Below, piece after piece: positions 9,023 through 18,919 of a stretch of DNA of 64,000 bases; the first letter of the stretch is position 1, and each line of letters begins with the position of its first letter. The notes under the pieces were generated by a model. That model was not told the DNA's origin. It searched no databases and saw nothing but the letters and a program-made list of their open reading frames with translations. The DNA comes from Kitasatospora paranensis. Lineage in GTDB: Bacteria > Actinomycetota > Actinomycetes > Streptomycetales > Streptomycetaceae. Location of the stretch: positions 2,356,001 to 2,420,000 of the forward strand of contig NZ_BAABKV010000001.1 in NCBI RefSeq assembly GCF_039544005.1. The letters are read 5' to 3'. A program made the translations under genes and the position numbers.

Positions 9023-9334
9023 ATGACCGACCACTGCTGCGCCGCGATGACCGCTCATGCGGGACGGAGCTGCGACCTGCACGCCGACCCGTTCGACTGC
9101 CCGGACGCGCTGGTGCGCTTCGACCCCGCCCACCGGGAGTACGGCCTGATCGTCCACGACGGCGGCCGGTCCGCGATCACCATCGCCTTCTGCCCGTGGT
9201 GCGGGCGGGCGCTCCCGGAGTCGCAGCGCGACCGCTGGTTCGAGGAGCTGGAGCGGCTCGGGATCGACCCGTGGACGGACGACGTTCCGGCCGAGTTCGA
9301 GGACGGCCGCTGGCTCGGGCCGCAGCCCCGGTGA
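9023..9334 (+). CDS. Small zinc-ribbon-like protein, DUF6980 type
   Basis: A 103-residue cytoplasmic protein with an N-terminal HCCAAM cluster, a further Cys at CDLH, and a FCPWCGRALPES knuckle, which looks like a split zinc-binding site. It ends in an acidic, Trp-containing tail. The family is uncharacterised, and no function can be given. It stands alone between the repressor gene and the ASCH-domain gene. Confidence 0.75.
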   Translation: MTDHCCAAMTAHAGRSCDLHADPFDCPDALVRFDPAHREYGLIVHDGGRSAITIAFCPWCGRALPESQRDRWFEELERLGIDPWTDDVPAEFEDGRWLGPQPR

Positions 9335-9392
9335 GCGAGCCCTGGGCGCAGCCCCGACGCGCCACCCGCGCCGCGCGTGGAGGGACGGCACG

Positions 9393-9866
9393 ATGAGTGG
9401 GCACCAGGGGCTGCCGAAGGCCGAGTTCGCCTTCCCGGGGCCGCTGCGGGATGCGCTGGTGGCGGCGATCCTGGACGGTTCCAAGACGAGTACGACCGCG
9501 CTGCTGGCCGGGTACGAGCGGCTGGGCGAGGAGCTGCCGGCCGTCGGCGGGCGGGAAGCGGTGGTGGACTCCGCGGACAGGGTGGTCGCGGTGATCGAGC
9601 TGACCGAGGTGCGGATCGCGCCGCTCGCGGAGGTCGACCTGGCGCACGCCGTGGACGAGGGCGAGGGCCACTCCTCGGTCGCGGAATGGCGGGCCGGGCA
9701 CGAGCGGTTCTGGCACAGCGCCGCGGTCCGCGACGAGTTGGGCGACGCCGCTTTCACCGTGGACGACACGACCCTCCTCGTCCTCCAGCGGTTCCGCGTC
9801 GTCGAGCACGTCACCGGGCAGGGCCGGGCTGACGCCGGAGCGACCGGGCCCGCCGCCGCCGGCTGA
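9393..9866 (+). CDS. ASCH domain-containing protein
   Basis: A 157-residue protein with the ASCH beta-barrel pattern: a basic-acidic start (FPGPLRDALVAAILDGSKTSTT), the GEELPAVGGREAVVDSADRVVAVIELTEVRIAPLAEV strand region, and the conserved EGEGHSSVAEWRAGHERFW helix. ASCH proteins resemble PUA folds and are thought to bind RNA or modified nucleosides, and a few are amidohydrolases of acetylcytidine. The substrate here is unknown. The stop is followed by a 571-base gap that carries the operators of the sugar operon. Confidence 0.82.
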   Translation: MSGHQGLPKAEFAFPGPLRDALVAAILDGSKTSTTALLAGYERLGEELPAVGGREAVVDSADRVVAVIELTEVRIAPLAEVDLAHAVDEGEGHSSVAEWRAGHERFWHSAAVRDELGDAAFTVDDTTLLVLQRFRVVEHVTGQGRADAGATGPAAAG

Positions 9867-10161
9867 GAGTCCCATCGCGCGGACAGGCGGGGCCGGTCAG
9901 TCGAGCGGGCTGCACGACAGCGACACGCATCCCCCCGTCCGGGCCTCGGTGGCGCCCGTCCGCAGCTGCGCGAGGACATTCGCCGACGGCCGGCCGGCCC
10001 ACTCCGGTCGGACCCGCTCCGGTCGGACAGCGCCGGTGCCGGAGCCGGGGCCCCCGAGCGCGCCGATCGCGAAGCCGGTCGCCAAGCCCACCGAAAAGCC
10101 GGTCGTGCAGCGGACCGACCTTCATCCGGTCCACCTCTGGGCGGGGCCTCGGACCCAACAG

Positions 10162-10175
10162 TGAAAGCGCTCTCA
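10162..10175. promoter_or_regulatory. Upstream CebR-type operator
   Basis: TGAAAGCGCTCTCA is a 14-bp imperfect palindrome, one base off the perfect copy 197 bp downstream. Two spaced copies would suit repression by looping. Nothing else recognisable was found in 9867-10161. Confidence 0.6.
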
Positions 10176-10317
10176 AAAAAGGGACGGTAGGGCCCGTGTT
10201 GCTGGACTGTCAACGCTCTGAACGGAATCCGTCCGGCCTTCACCGAATCGAACCCACACCGGGCCCTCGGCCGGCCCGCTCCCCCGATCGCCGAGGTTAC
10301 GGTCAGGTTTCGACCCC

Positions 10318-10372
10318 TTGACGGCCGGACCGGCGCCCCGGCACTCTCCTTTCATCGCTGAGAGCGCTCTCA
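10318..10372 (+). promoter_or_regulatory. Promoter and perfect palindromic operator of the beta-glucoside operon
   Basis: TTGACG at 10318-10323 with CACTCT at 10342-10347 (18-base spacer) is a plausible promoter. TGAGAGCGCTCTCA at 10359-10372 is a perfect 14-bp palindrome just after the expected transcription start, a position where a LacI repressor would block transcription. The gene start at 10438 follows AGGAGA. Confidence 0.65.
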
Positions 10373-10437
10373 GATTTCCGCCTGAACAGCGCTCGCCGCG
10401 TCACCACCCCCGCCTGCCCCGGTCAGGAGACCTCCCC

Positions 10438-11742
10438 ATGCGCCCGTTCAGAGCCCGACGCTCCGCAGCCCTTGGCACCACCGTCCTCGCCGCGGCGCTG
10501 CTGCTCACCGCCTGCAGCAGCTCCGGCACCACCGGCTCGAAGGACGCCGCGGACGGCAAGGTCACCCTCACGATCGACCTCTTCGGCACGTTCGGCTTCA
10601 AGGAGACCGGCCTGTACGACGAGTACAGCAAGCTGCACCCGAACATCACCATCAAGCAGTCCGACACCCAGGACGAGGGCCAGTACTGGCAGGCGCTGCA
10701 GACCAAGCTGGCCGGCGGCGGCGGGCTGGCCGACATCCAGGGCCTGGAGGTCGGCCGGGTGGCGAGCGTGGTGCAGAAGCAGGCGGACAAGTTCTACGAC
10801 CTCAAGACCCTGGGCGCCGGCGGCGTCAACGACGGCCTGGTGCCGTGGAAGGGCGCGGCGATCAAGACCGCCGACGGCAAGGTGCTCGGCGCGGGCACCG
10901 ACATCGGCCCGGAGGCGATCTGCTACCGCACCGACCTCTTCAAGGCGGCCGGCCTGCCGACCGACCGCACCGAGCTCGCCGCCAAGTGGTCGACCTGGCA
11001 GGGCTACCTCGACCTGGGCAAGCAGTACGCGGCCAAGGCGCAGGCCGGCAACGCCTGGACGGACAGCGCGGCGGGCATGTTCACCGCCGAGGTCGGCCAG
11101 TCGAAGGTCCGCTACGCGGACGAGAGCGGCAAGGCCGTCTACGACAGCAGCCCGGCGGTGAAGACCGCCTGGGACGACTCGACGAAGCTGGTCGCCGACG
11201 GCCTGTCCGCGAAGCTGCCGCAGTGGACGCCCGAGTGGAACAAGGCGTTCTCGACCGGCAAGTTCGCCACCCTCAGCTGCCCCGCGTGGATGATCGGCTA
11301 CATCAAGGGCCAGGCCGGCGACGCGTTCGCGGGCAAGTGGGACATCGCCTCGGGCCCCGGCAAGACCGGTAACTGGGGCGGCTCGTACCTGACGGTGCCG
11401 CGGACCGCGAAGCACCCGAAGGAGGCGGCCGAGCTGATCCAGTGGCTGAACGCCAAGGAGCAGCAGGTGAAGCTCTTCACCAAGCAGGGCTCCTTCCCGT
11501 CCAGCACGGGTGCGCAGGCGGAGATCACCTCGGTGCAGGACCCGTACTTCAACAACGCGCCGATCGGCAAGATCTTCTCCGAGTCGGCGGCCGCGATGCC
11601 CGCGCAGGTGCTCGGGACGGACGACGGTGTGGTCGGCAAGGCGTTCACCGACGCGCTGGGTGAGGTGGAGCGCACCAACACCGCTCCGGCCACCGCCTGG
11701 CAGCACGCGCTCGACAACGTCAAGAAGGCGAACGGCAACTGA
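10438..11742 (+). CDS. cebE: Sugar ABC transporter substrate-binding lipoprotein, CebE-like
   Basis: A 434-residue extracellular solute-binding protein of the carbohydrate uptake-1 type. It has an Arg-rich signal peptide ending in the lipobox LLTACSSS (lipidated Cys near residue 22). The mature domain contains YWQALQTKLAGGGGLADIQG and the later LSCPAWMIGYIKGQAG and GNWGGSYLTVP segments typical of the family. The likely ligands are cellobiose or related beta-glucosides, inferred from the CebR-like operators and the GH1 beta-glucosidase at the end of the operon. It is separated from the first permease by a strong stem-loop, which would favour higher yield of this subunit. Confidence 0.82.
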   Translation: MRPFRARRSAALGTTVLAAALLLTACSSSGTTGSKDAADGKVTLTIDLFGTFGFKETGLYDEYSKLHPNITIKQSDTQDEGQYWQALQTKLAGGGGLADIQGLEVGRVASVVQKQADKFYDLKTLGAGGVNDGLVPWKGAAIKTADGKVLGAGTDIGPEAICYRTDLFKAAGLPTDRTELAAKWSTWQGYLDLGKQYAAKAQAGNAWTDSAAGMFTAEVGQSKVRYADESGKAVYDSSPAVKTAWDDSTKLVADGLSAKLPQWTPEWNKAFSTGKFATLSCPAWMIGYIKGQAGDAFAGKWDIASGPGKTGNWGGSYLTVPRTAKHPKEAAELIQWLNAKEQQVKLFTKQGSFPSSTGAQAEITSVQDPYFNNAPIGKIFSESAAAMPAQVLGTDDGVVGKAFTDALGEVERTNTAPATAWQHALDNVKKANGN

Positions 11743-11751
11743 CGTCACACC

Positions 11752-11787
11752 GGCCCCCGGTCCCGGCCCGTGCCGGGACCGGGGGCC
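11752..11787 (+). promoter_or_regulatory. Intercistronic stem-loop after the binding-protein gene
   Basis: A perfect 16-bp stem (11752-11767 with 11772-11787) and 4-base loop CCGT sit between the binding-protein stop and the permease start. Such hairpins protect the upstream mRNA end or attenuate read-through, so binding protein is made in excess over permease. A similar element follows the arabinose binding-protein gene. Confidence 0.7.
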
Positions 11788-11804
11788 CCGTCGAAGGACC
11801 TTCC

Positions 11805-12745
11805 ATGGCCATCACCTCCTCCGCGCGGCTGCCGGCCGCCGCATCGGGCACCGCCCGGCGGCGCCCGGCGGGGCGCTTCGCCCCGTACGGCTTCGTCGCG
11901 CCGTTCTTCGCCCTGTTCGCCGCCTTCGGGTTGTTCCCGCTGCTCTACACGGCCTATGTGTCGCTGCACCGGGTCGAGTTGCAGACCTCCGACCACATGG
12001 ACTGGCTGGGTCTGCAGAACTACACCCGGCTGTTCGAGGACCCGTTCTTCTGGAACGCCCTGCGGAACACGTTCACCATCGGTGTGCTGTCCACCGTCCC
12101 GCAGCTGCTGATGGCGCTGGGCCTGGCGCACCTGCTCAACTACCGCCTGCGCGGCCGGACGTTCTTCCGGGTCGCGATGCTGATGCCGTACGCGACGTCG
12201 GTGGCCGCGGCCACCCTGGTGTTCGCGCAGCTCTTCGGCCGGGACTACGGGCTGATCAACTGGCTGCTCGGCGCGGTCGGTCTGGACCCGGTGGACTGGC
12301 AGGCGAGCACCTGGGCCTCGCAGTTCGGCGTCTCCGCGATCGTCACCTGGCGCTGGACGGGCTACAACGCGCTGATCTACCTGGCCGGCATGCAGGCCAT
12401 CCCGGGCGAGCTCTACGAGTCGGCGGCGATGGACGGCGCCTCGCGCTGGCAGCAGTTCCGGCACGTCACGATCCCCGGGCTGCGGCCGACGATCGTGTTC
12501 ACCGTGGTGGTCTCCACCATCGGTGCCACCCAGCTGTTCGGCGAACCGCTGCTGTACGAGGGCAACGCGGGCGGCGGCATCTCGCACCAGTACCAGACCC
12601 TCGGCCTCTACATGTACGAGCAGGGCTGGACGTTCTTCCACCTCGGCGCGCGGCGGCCGTGGCCTGGGTGATGTTCCTGCTGATCGTCGTGCTCGCCCTG
12701 CTGAACGCGGCGATCGCCGCCCGGCGCAACCGTACGGACCGGTGA
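11805..12745 (+). CDS. cebF: Sugar ABC transporter permease, CebF-like (frameshift near 12645-12652)
   Basis: This is an inner-membrane permease of the MalF type, about 313 residues when repaired, with six predicted helices. The EAA loop is visible as AGMQAIPGELYESAAMDGASRWQQFRHVTIPGL. The frame shifts after FFHLG. One extra base near 12645-12652 continues into the last helix (AVAWVMFLLIVVLALLNAAIAA) and a stop at 12743-12745 that overlaps the next start as GTGA. Operons of this family in Streptomyces lack their own ATPase and use the shared MsiK, and none is encoded here either. Confidence 0.82.
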
Positions 12746-13587
12746 CCGACATGAAATCCACCCGGCGCTCCCCGCTCCAGGGCGGCCCGATGGCGTACGC
12801 CGTGCTGATCGGCGCCACGCTGATGTTCGTCTTCCCGTTCTACTGGACGCTGGTCGCGGCCAGCCGTACCAACTCCGAGCTCAGCGCGGCCCGTCCGGCG
12901 CTGACGCCGGGCCCGAACCTGTTCCACAACATCGGTGAGGCGCTGCAGCAGGCCGCGATCGGCACCGCGCTGTGGAACTCACTGGTGGTGTCGACCGCGG
13001 TCACCGCGGGTGTGGTGCTCTCCTCCACGCTGGCCGGGTTCGCGTTCGCGAAGCTGCGCTTCCGCGGGCGGGGTCTGCTGCTGGCGCTGACCGTCGGCAC
13101 CATGATGATCCCGCCACAGCTGGGCGTGATCCCGCTGTTCATGGTGATCGTGAAGATGGACCTGCAGAACAAGCTTCCTGCGGTGATCCTGCCCGCTCTG
13201 GTCTCGGCCTTCGGCGTGTTCTTCATGCGGCAGTTCCTCATCCAGGCGCTGCCGGACGAGTTGATCGAGGCCGGGCGCGTCGACGGCGCGTCCACCCTGC
13301 GGATCTTCCGGTCGATCGTGCTGCCGGTGGCCAGGCCCGGCATGGCCGTGCTGGGCATGCTGACCTTCATGGCGACCTGGAACGACTTCTTCTGGCCCAT
13401 CGTGGCGCTGAGTTCGCAGAACCCGACGGTGCAGGTCGCACTGAAGTCGCTGGGTCAGGGGTACGTGCCCGACCAGTCGATCGTCATGGCCGGCACCCTG
13501 CTCGGCACACTCCCTGTGCTGGCGGTCTTCGCCCTGCTCGGCCGGCAGATCGTCGGCGGCATCATGCAGGGCGCAGTCAAGGGCTGA
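12742..13587 (+). CDS. cebG: Sugar ABC transporter permease, CebG-like
   Basis: A 281-residue MalG-type permease with six membrane segments and the EAA motif [22 protein letters not shown]. It pairs with the preceding permease to form the channel for the binding protein at 10438. The GTG at 12742 overlaps the upstream TGA; the ATG at 12751 is an alternative three codons later. The first helix ([22 protein letters not shown]) and the terminal [15 protein letters not shown] are family-typical. Confidence 0.85.
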   Translation: MTDMKSTRRSPLQGGPMAYAVLIGATLMFVFPFYWTLVAASRTNSELSAARPALTPGPNLFHNIGEALQQAAIGTALWNSLVVSTAVTAGVVLSSTLAGFAFAKLRFRGRGLLLALTVGTMMIPPQLGVIPLFMVIVKMDLQNKLPAVILPALVSAFGVFFMRQFLIQALPDELIEAGRVDGASTLRIFRSIVLPVARPGMAVLGMLTFMATWNDFFWPIVALSSQNPTVQVALKSLGQGYVPDQSIVMAGTLLGTLPVLAVFALLGRQIVGGIMQGAVKG

Positions 13588-13622
13588 ACCAGCCTCCACC
13601 CCATCTCTCCACGGAAGGCGAC

Positions 13623-15046
13623 ATGTCCGTCGAAGCCCTCCCCTCCCCCGTCCGCACCGGCTTCCCGACCGGCTTCGTCTGGGGCACCGCCACCGCGGCC
13701 TACCAGATCGAGGGCGCCGCCGCCGAGGACGGCCGGACGGCGTCCATCTGGGACACCTTCAGCCGCACCCCGGGCAAGGTCCGCAACGGCGACACCGGCG
13801 ACATCGCCGCCGACCACTACCACCGCTACCGCGAGGACGTCGCCCTGATGGCCGGCCTCGGCCTGGGCGCGTACCGCTTCTCGCTGGCCTGGCCGCGGAT
13901 CGTGCCCGGCGGCCGCGGCCCGGTCAACGAGGCCGGCCTGGACTTCTACGACCGGCTGGTGGACGAACTGCTCGGCGCCGGGATCTCCCCGTCGCCACGC
14001 TCTACCACTGGGACCTGCCACAGGAGTTGGAGGACGCCGGCGGCTGGACGAACCGCGACACCGCGTACCGGTTCGCCGAGTACGCGGCCGTCGCCGCCCG
14101 CCGCCTCGGCGACCGGATCCCCACCTGGACGACGCTCAACGAGCCGTGGTGCAGCGCCTTCCTCGGCTACGGCAGCGGCGTGCACGCGCCGGGCCGGACG
14201 GACCCGGCCGACGCCCTGGCCGCCCACCACCACCTGCTGCTGGCGCACGGCCTCGGCACGGCCGCGCTGCGCGCCGAGCTGCCCGCCGGCTCCGAGGTGT
14301 CGCTGACCCTCAATCTGGCCGCGGTGCGGCCGTTGAGCGGGAGCCCGGCCGACCTGGACGCGGCCCGCCGGATCGACGGCCTGGCCAACCGGATCTTCCT
14401 CGACCCGGTGTTCCACGGTCGCTACCCGGCGGACGTGCTGGCCGACACGGCCGCCGTCACCGACTGGTCGTTCGTCCACGACGGCGACCTGGCGGAGATC
14501 TCCCGTCCGATCGACTCGCTGGGGATCAACTACTACACGCCCACCGTGGTCGGCGCCGACGATCCGGACGCGCCCGCCGCCCGGCAGGACGGCCACGCCG
14601 GGGAGCTGTCCCCCTGGCCCGCCGACCGAGGCGTGCGGTTCCTGCCGGCCGACGGCAGCCGGACGGCGATGGGCTGGCCGGTGGACGCCGACGGCCTGTA
14701 CGAGCTGCTGACCCGGCTGCGCGACGACCTGCCGGGCCTGCCGCTGCTGATCACCGAGAACGGCGCGGCGTACGACGACTACTGCGACCCGTCGGGTGCG
14801 GTGAAGGACCCGGAGCGGATCGCGTACCTGCACAGGCACCTGAACGCGGTACGCCGGGCGATCGAGGACGGGGCGCCGGTGCGCGGCTACTTCCTCTGGT
14901 CGCTGCTGGACAACTTCGAGTGGGCGTACGGGTACGGCAAGCGGTTCGGCATCGTGCACGTGGACTTCGCCAGCCAGCGCCGCACGCCCAAGGCCAGCGC
15001 GCACTGGTACGCCGAGGTCGTCCGCACCGGGGAGCTGCCCGCCTGA
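13623..15046 (+). CDS. bglC: GH1 beta-glucosidase, BglC-like (frameshift near 13987-13990)
   Basis: This is a family 1 glycoside hydrolase that would cleave imported cellobiose or aryl-beta-glucosides to glucose in the cytoplasm. It shows the N-terminal family signature [20 protein letters not shown], the acid/base glutamate in TLNEPW, and the nucleophile glutamate in [12 protein letters not shown]. The later [19 protein letters not shown] stretch is also typical. The frame breaks at a CCCC run (13987-13990). Restoring one C yields [18 protein letters not shown] and a family-typical 474 residues. There is no signal peptide. It is the last gene of the operon and is followed by a terminator. 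Confidence 0.87.
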
Positions 15047-15092
15047 GACGCCGGTCTGCCCCGCGTGTTGTGGGGGCGGGGCAGGGACGGCC

Positions 15093-15128
15093 GCGCGGCC
15101 GCCGGGTACTGGCACCCGGCGGCCGCGC
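15093..15128. terminator. Bidirectional terminator hairpin
   Basis: A perfect 15-bp stem (15093-15107 with 15114-15128) and a 6-base loop lie between the convergent bglC and rsgA genes. Confidence 0.85.
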
Positions 15129-15161
15129 CTTGTCGTCGGCCCGCGCGCGGCGGCCCGCCTG

Positions 15162-16237
15162 TCAGGGGCGGGCCGTCCGGGCGGACTTGGTGATCATCTT
15201 CCAGCGGCGGGTGCGCTCGGCGGCGAGCCGGGCGTCGCTGCGGGAGGCGATCCACTCGTTCTCCCGCTGCAGCTTGAGGAAGCTCTCCATCCGGCGCTGC
15301 GGGAGGGTGCCGTCGGCGAGCGCCGCCGCCACCGCGCAGCCCGGCTCGGAGCGGTGGCTGCAGTCGTCGAAGCGGCACTGCCCGGCGAGGTCGTCGATGT
15401 CGGCGAAGGCCATCGCCACGCCCTCGCCGCCGAACAGGCCGACGCCGCGCAGCCCCGGGGTGTCGATGACCACGCCCCCGCCTGGCAACGGGATCAGCTC
15501 GCGGGTGGTCGTGGTGTGCCGGCCCTTCTCGTCGACGGACCTGGTCTGCTGGACCGTCATGACGTCGGCCCCGACGAGGGCGTTGGTGAGGGTGGACTTG
15601 CCGGCGCCGGACTGGCCGACCAGCGCGGTGGAGCCGTGCAGGCAGGCCCGCAGGACGTCCATGCCCTCGCCGGTGCCGGCGCTGACGGCCACGACCGGGA
15701 CGCCGGGGGCGATCCCCTCGACGTCGGCGCGGATGTGGTCGGCGTCGTCGACCAGGTCGGCCTTGGTGAGGGCGACCAGCGGTTCGGCGCCGCTCTCCCA
15801 GGCGAGCGCGAGGAAGCGCTCGACCCGGCCGAGGTCGGGTTCGGCGGCCAGCGAGACGGCGATGAGGACGGTGTCGACGTTGGCTGCCAGCACCTGGCCG
15901 TCGGAGCGCTTGCCCGAGGTCTTGCGGACGACCGCGGTGGTGCGCGGCAGGAGTGCGGCGACGGTCGGCAGCGGTGCGGCGGCGAGGTCGACGGCGCACC
16001 AGTCGCCGGTGCAGGGCGACCTGACCGGGTCGGGGTCGCCGACCGGCCTGCTGTCGGCGCGGACGGTGCGGGCCTCGCCCGTGGCGGGGTCGGCGAGCAG
16101 GACGTCGCAGCGGCCGCGGTCGACGCGGACGATCCGGGCGGGCGTGAGCCCGGCCTCGGCGAGGGGGTGAACTCGGCGGCCCGGTCCTCCGTCCAGCCGT
16201 AGCCGGACAGCGGGTGGGCGACAGAGGTGTCGTTCAC
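15162..16237 (-). CDS. rsgA: Ribosome small subunit-dependent GTPase A (frameshift near 16163-16167)
   Basis: RsgA is a circularly permuted GTPase that helps late 30S subunit maturation. The motif order is G4 (LTKADLV), then G1 (GQSGAGKST), then G3 (DTPGLRG), which is diagnostic. The zinc-binding tail CRFDDCSHRSEPGCAV is intact. The N-terminal OB-fold part (HPLSGYGWTEDRAAEFTP) lies in another frame and is joined by restoring one base in the run of five G on the + strand at 16163-16167, giving 358 residues. The GTG at 16237 is the best available start, although the ribosome site is weak. Confidence 0.87.
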
Positions 16238-16639
16238 TTCGGGGGTGACCCTTCGGAAGGGTGGCCCCGGCCTGCGCGCCGGTGCGGCGCGTCGATGGAT
16301 GTGGGTGTCAGCCGGAGACCACGGGGGTGGGAACGATGAACTGGCGGACGCGGGCAGCGCCCATCGCAATGACAGTCATCACGGTCCTCACCTCCTGGTC
16401 CCTGTGGAGCACCGGTCGGGCTCACGGCGGCAGCCCGGACGGGCCGCACGAACGGAGCACACGCTAGCCGACCGGGCGGTCGGGCGCACCGGAGTTTCCG
16501 CGGCACCGGGTTTCCTGCGGCGCCGGGCTTCCGCGGCGCCCGGCGGCACGGCTCGCGGCGCGTCGACGTGGCGCGCGCGGGTGCGGCGGAGCCCCGGACG
16601 CGTGGTGCGTCCGGGGCTCCGGGGCGACGCCGGCGGCGG
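16238..16639. other. Intergenic region between rsgA and the SDR gene
   Basis: No convincing gene is seen. A 43-codon frame on the + strand (16336-16467) with one hydrophobic stretch is noted but not called. A terminator hairpin for the leftward SDR transcript is listed separately at 16588-16620. The rest is GC-rich with no clear promoter. Confidence 0.5.
16588..16620 (-). terminator. Terminator hairpin after the SDR gene
   Basis: A perfect 14-bp stem (16588-16601 with 16607-16620) and a 5-base loop lie 20 bases past the SDR stop. It probably ends the exporter-SDR transcript and marks the left edge of the biosynthetic region. Confidence 0.75.
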
Positions 16640-17389
16640 CTACCAGGGTGCCGTCCCGGTGTCGGTGACGAAGGCGCGGTCGGGGAGTTCGTCGGCGGGG
16701 GCGGTGGCGGCGGCCACCACCACGGCGGCGCCCTCGGCGACCGTCCTGGTGCCGGTGAAGTTGTTCATGTCGGTGGCCACGAAGCCGGGCGAGACGGCGC
16801 AGACCGTGACACCGGAGTCCCGCAGGGCGGACGCCCACAGCACGGAGGCCATGTTGAGGGCCGCCTTGGAGGCGCAGTACGGGAGCAGGTCCGGGCGGCC
16901 GGGCGTGGTGCCCGGGCCGGTGCGGGCGAAGGTGGCCAGGGTGCTGGTGAGGTTGACGATCCGTCCGCCGGCCTTGCGCAGGTACGGCAGCAGGGCCTGG
17001 GTGAGCGCGAACGGCCCGACCAGGTTGGTCTCCAGGGTGCTGCGGAGGTCGTCGGCGGTGAGCTCGTCGACGGTGCGGCGGGTGCCGCGCGGGATGCCGG
17101 TGACACCGGCGTTGTTGACCAGGACGTCGAGGCGGCCGAAGTCGGCGGCGACGTGCCCGGCGACGGCGCGGACCGACGCGGGGTCGGTGACGTCCAGTTG
17201 CAGGAACCGGATGTCGCTGCCGCCCCGGGCCAGTTCGGCGGCGGCGGCCCGGCCGCGTTCCTCGTCGCGCGCGGTGGCGAGGACGGTGAAGCCGAGCGCG
17301 GCCAGCTGCCGGGCGGTCTCCCGGCCGAGGCCTCGGGCGGCGCCGGTGACCAGGGCCACCGGGGTGTCCGCGGCGGTCGGGGTGCTCAT
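16640..17389 (-). CDS. Short-chain dehydrogenase/reductase
   Basis: A 249-residue classical SDR. It has the cofactor motif TGAARGLG (about residues 15-22), NNAG near 92-95, catalytic Ser in NLTSTLA, and the YCASK active-site Tyr and Lys (YxxxK). The arginine after the Rossmann turn (ARDEERG) suggests NADPH preference. The start overlaps the exporter stop as ATGA, so the two are made together. In this setting it could reduce an aldehyde or ketone of the NRPS-PKS product, but that link is only by proximity. Confidence 0.85.
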   Translation of the reverse strand: MSTPTAADTPVALVTGAARGLGRETARQLAALGFTVLATARDEERGRAAAAELARGGSDIRFLQLDVTDPASVRAVAGHVAADFGRLDVLVNNAGVTGIPRGTRRTVDELTADDLRSTLETNLVGPFALTQALLPYLRKAGGRIVNLTSTLATFARTGPGTTPGRPDLLPYCASKAALNMASVLWASALRDSGVTVCAVSPGFVATDMNNFTGTRTVAEGAAVVVAAATAPADELPDRAFVTDTGTAPW

Positions 17390-18884
17390 CGCGCTCCCTC
17401 GGCGGCCTCGCCCTGCCGGGCGGCGGCCGGGGCCGTGCCGGCGGCGGCGCTCTGGGCGGCCGGGGCGGACGCGGGTGCGGCGGCCGGCGGGGCGGCCGGG
17501 GTGAGCCGCAGCCAGACGAAGCTGACCAGCAGGGCGAGCACGACGACGACGGTGCAGAACACGTAGACGTCCCGGTAGGAGTCGAGGGGCGGCTGCCGTT
17601 GCCGCTGGTCTGCAGGATGACGGCGAGGGCCGCGATGCCGAGGGCTCCGCCGAACTGGCGGGACATGGTGTTCACGCCGCTGCCGACGGCGAACTTGGTC
17701 GGCGGCGCGGAGAACGCGGCGGCGCTGGAGGTGCCCATCGTGGTGGCGCCCATGCCGATGCCGACGATGAATCCGGCGGGCAGCCACAGCGCCAGGAAGG
17801 CGGCGTGGTCGGTCAGCCCGAAGATCATCAGCAGGCCGCAGAGGAGGATCGCGACCAGGCCGACCAGGGTGACGCCCCGCGGGCCGCCGATCCGCGGGGC
17901 CAGCTTGCCCATGTTCAGCGCGGTGATGGAGGCGACGATGGCGCCGGGGGTCATGGCGAGGCCGGCCTCCATCTCGGAGTAGTGCCACAGGTCGGTGATG
18001 TAGAGGACGCCGACCAGCAGCCACGGGTACTGGGCCATGCCGTAGAGCACGGAGACCACGTTGGTGGCCGCGAAGCCGCCGTTGCGGAACAGGGAGGTCT
18101 CGACGGCGGGGACGGGGTGCCGCAGCGAGCGGATCACCGCCAGGGCGACGGCGACGACGCCCGCCGCCAGGACGCCCACGGTGCTCGCGTCGAGCCAGCC
18201 CCAGGTGCTGCCCTCGGTGACGCCGAGGGTCAGGGCGCCGACACCGAGGGCCAGCAGGACGGTGCCGAGCGGGTCGGGGAGGCGGGCACCGGCGGGGCGG
18301 GCGGTGGGCGCGAGCAGCCGCAGGGCCGAGACGGTCAGGATGATGCCGAAGGGCAGGTTGATGTAGAACACGGAGCGCCAGCCGAGCAGGTCGACCAGGA
18401 TGCCGCCGACGGTCGGGCCGACGGCGGCGGCCAGTGCCGAGGCGGCGCTCCACAGGCCGATGGACTTCACCCGTCCGTCCGCCGGCCCGTCGAGCAGCAG
18501 GATCGCCAGGGAGGCCGGGATCATCGCGGCCGCGCCGACGCCCTGCAGGACGCGGGTGCCGATCAGGACGGCGATGCTGGGCGCGACGGCGCACAGCAGC
18601 GAGGCGACCGTGAACGTGCCGATGCCGAAGACGAAGAGCCGGCGGCGGCCGAGCACGTCGGCCATCCGCCCGGCCGGGGCGAGCAGGGCCGCGAACATGA
18701 CGGCGTAGCCGGTGATGACCCAGGAGAGCTGCGGCAGCGAGGCGGTCGCGAAGTCGTGGTGGAGCTTGGGGACGGCCAGGTTGGTGACCGTCGAGTCGAG
18801 CATCGCAAGGAAGGTTCCTCCCGACGCCGTCAGGGTGACCAGGCGGTACTCCCGCGCGGTTCGGGTGGGTGCGGACGTCGTCAC
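17386..18884 (-). CDS. MFS exporter, DHA2/EmrB-QacA family (frameshift near 17586-17589)
   Basis: A drug:proton antiporter-like permease of about 499 residues with 14 predicted helices. Family motifs include FLAMLDSTVTNLAVPKLHHD in helix 1, GRMADVLGRRRLFVFG (motif A), and GPTVGGILVDLLGWRSVFYINLP (motif C). Near the end the frame breaks at a CCCC run; one added base continues with DSYRDVYVFCTVVVVLALLVSF, the last helix, and a Pro/Ala-rich tail. The GTG at 18884 follows GGGAGAA. It is coupled to the SDR gene and lies behind the diiron oxygenase gene, so it is a candidate self-resistance or product exporter. Confidence 0.85.
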
Positions 18885-18919
18885 TGCTGCGTTCTCCCGT
18901 GTGCTGGAGGCGTGGCGGG

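Noticed and set aside
9897..10176. Short frames on both strands before the beta-glucoside operon
   Set aside because: No ribosome site or conserved sequence. The region carries operators and is better explained as regulatory DNA.
16336..16467. 43-codon frame with one hydrophobic segment between rsgA and the SDR gene
   Set aside because: No recognised family, only a weak purine stretch upstream and no partner gene. It could be chance, so it is only mentioned in the intergenic entry.
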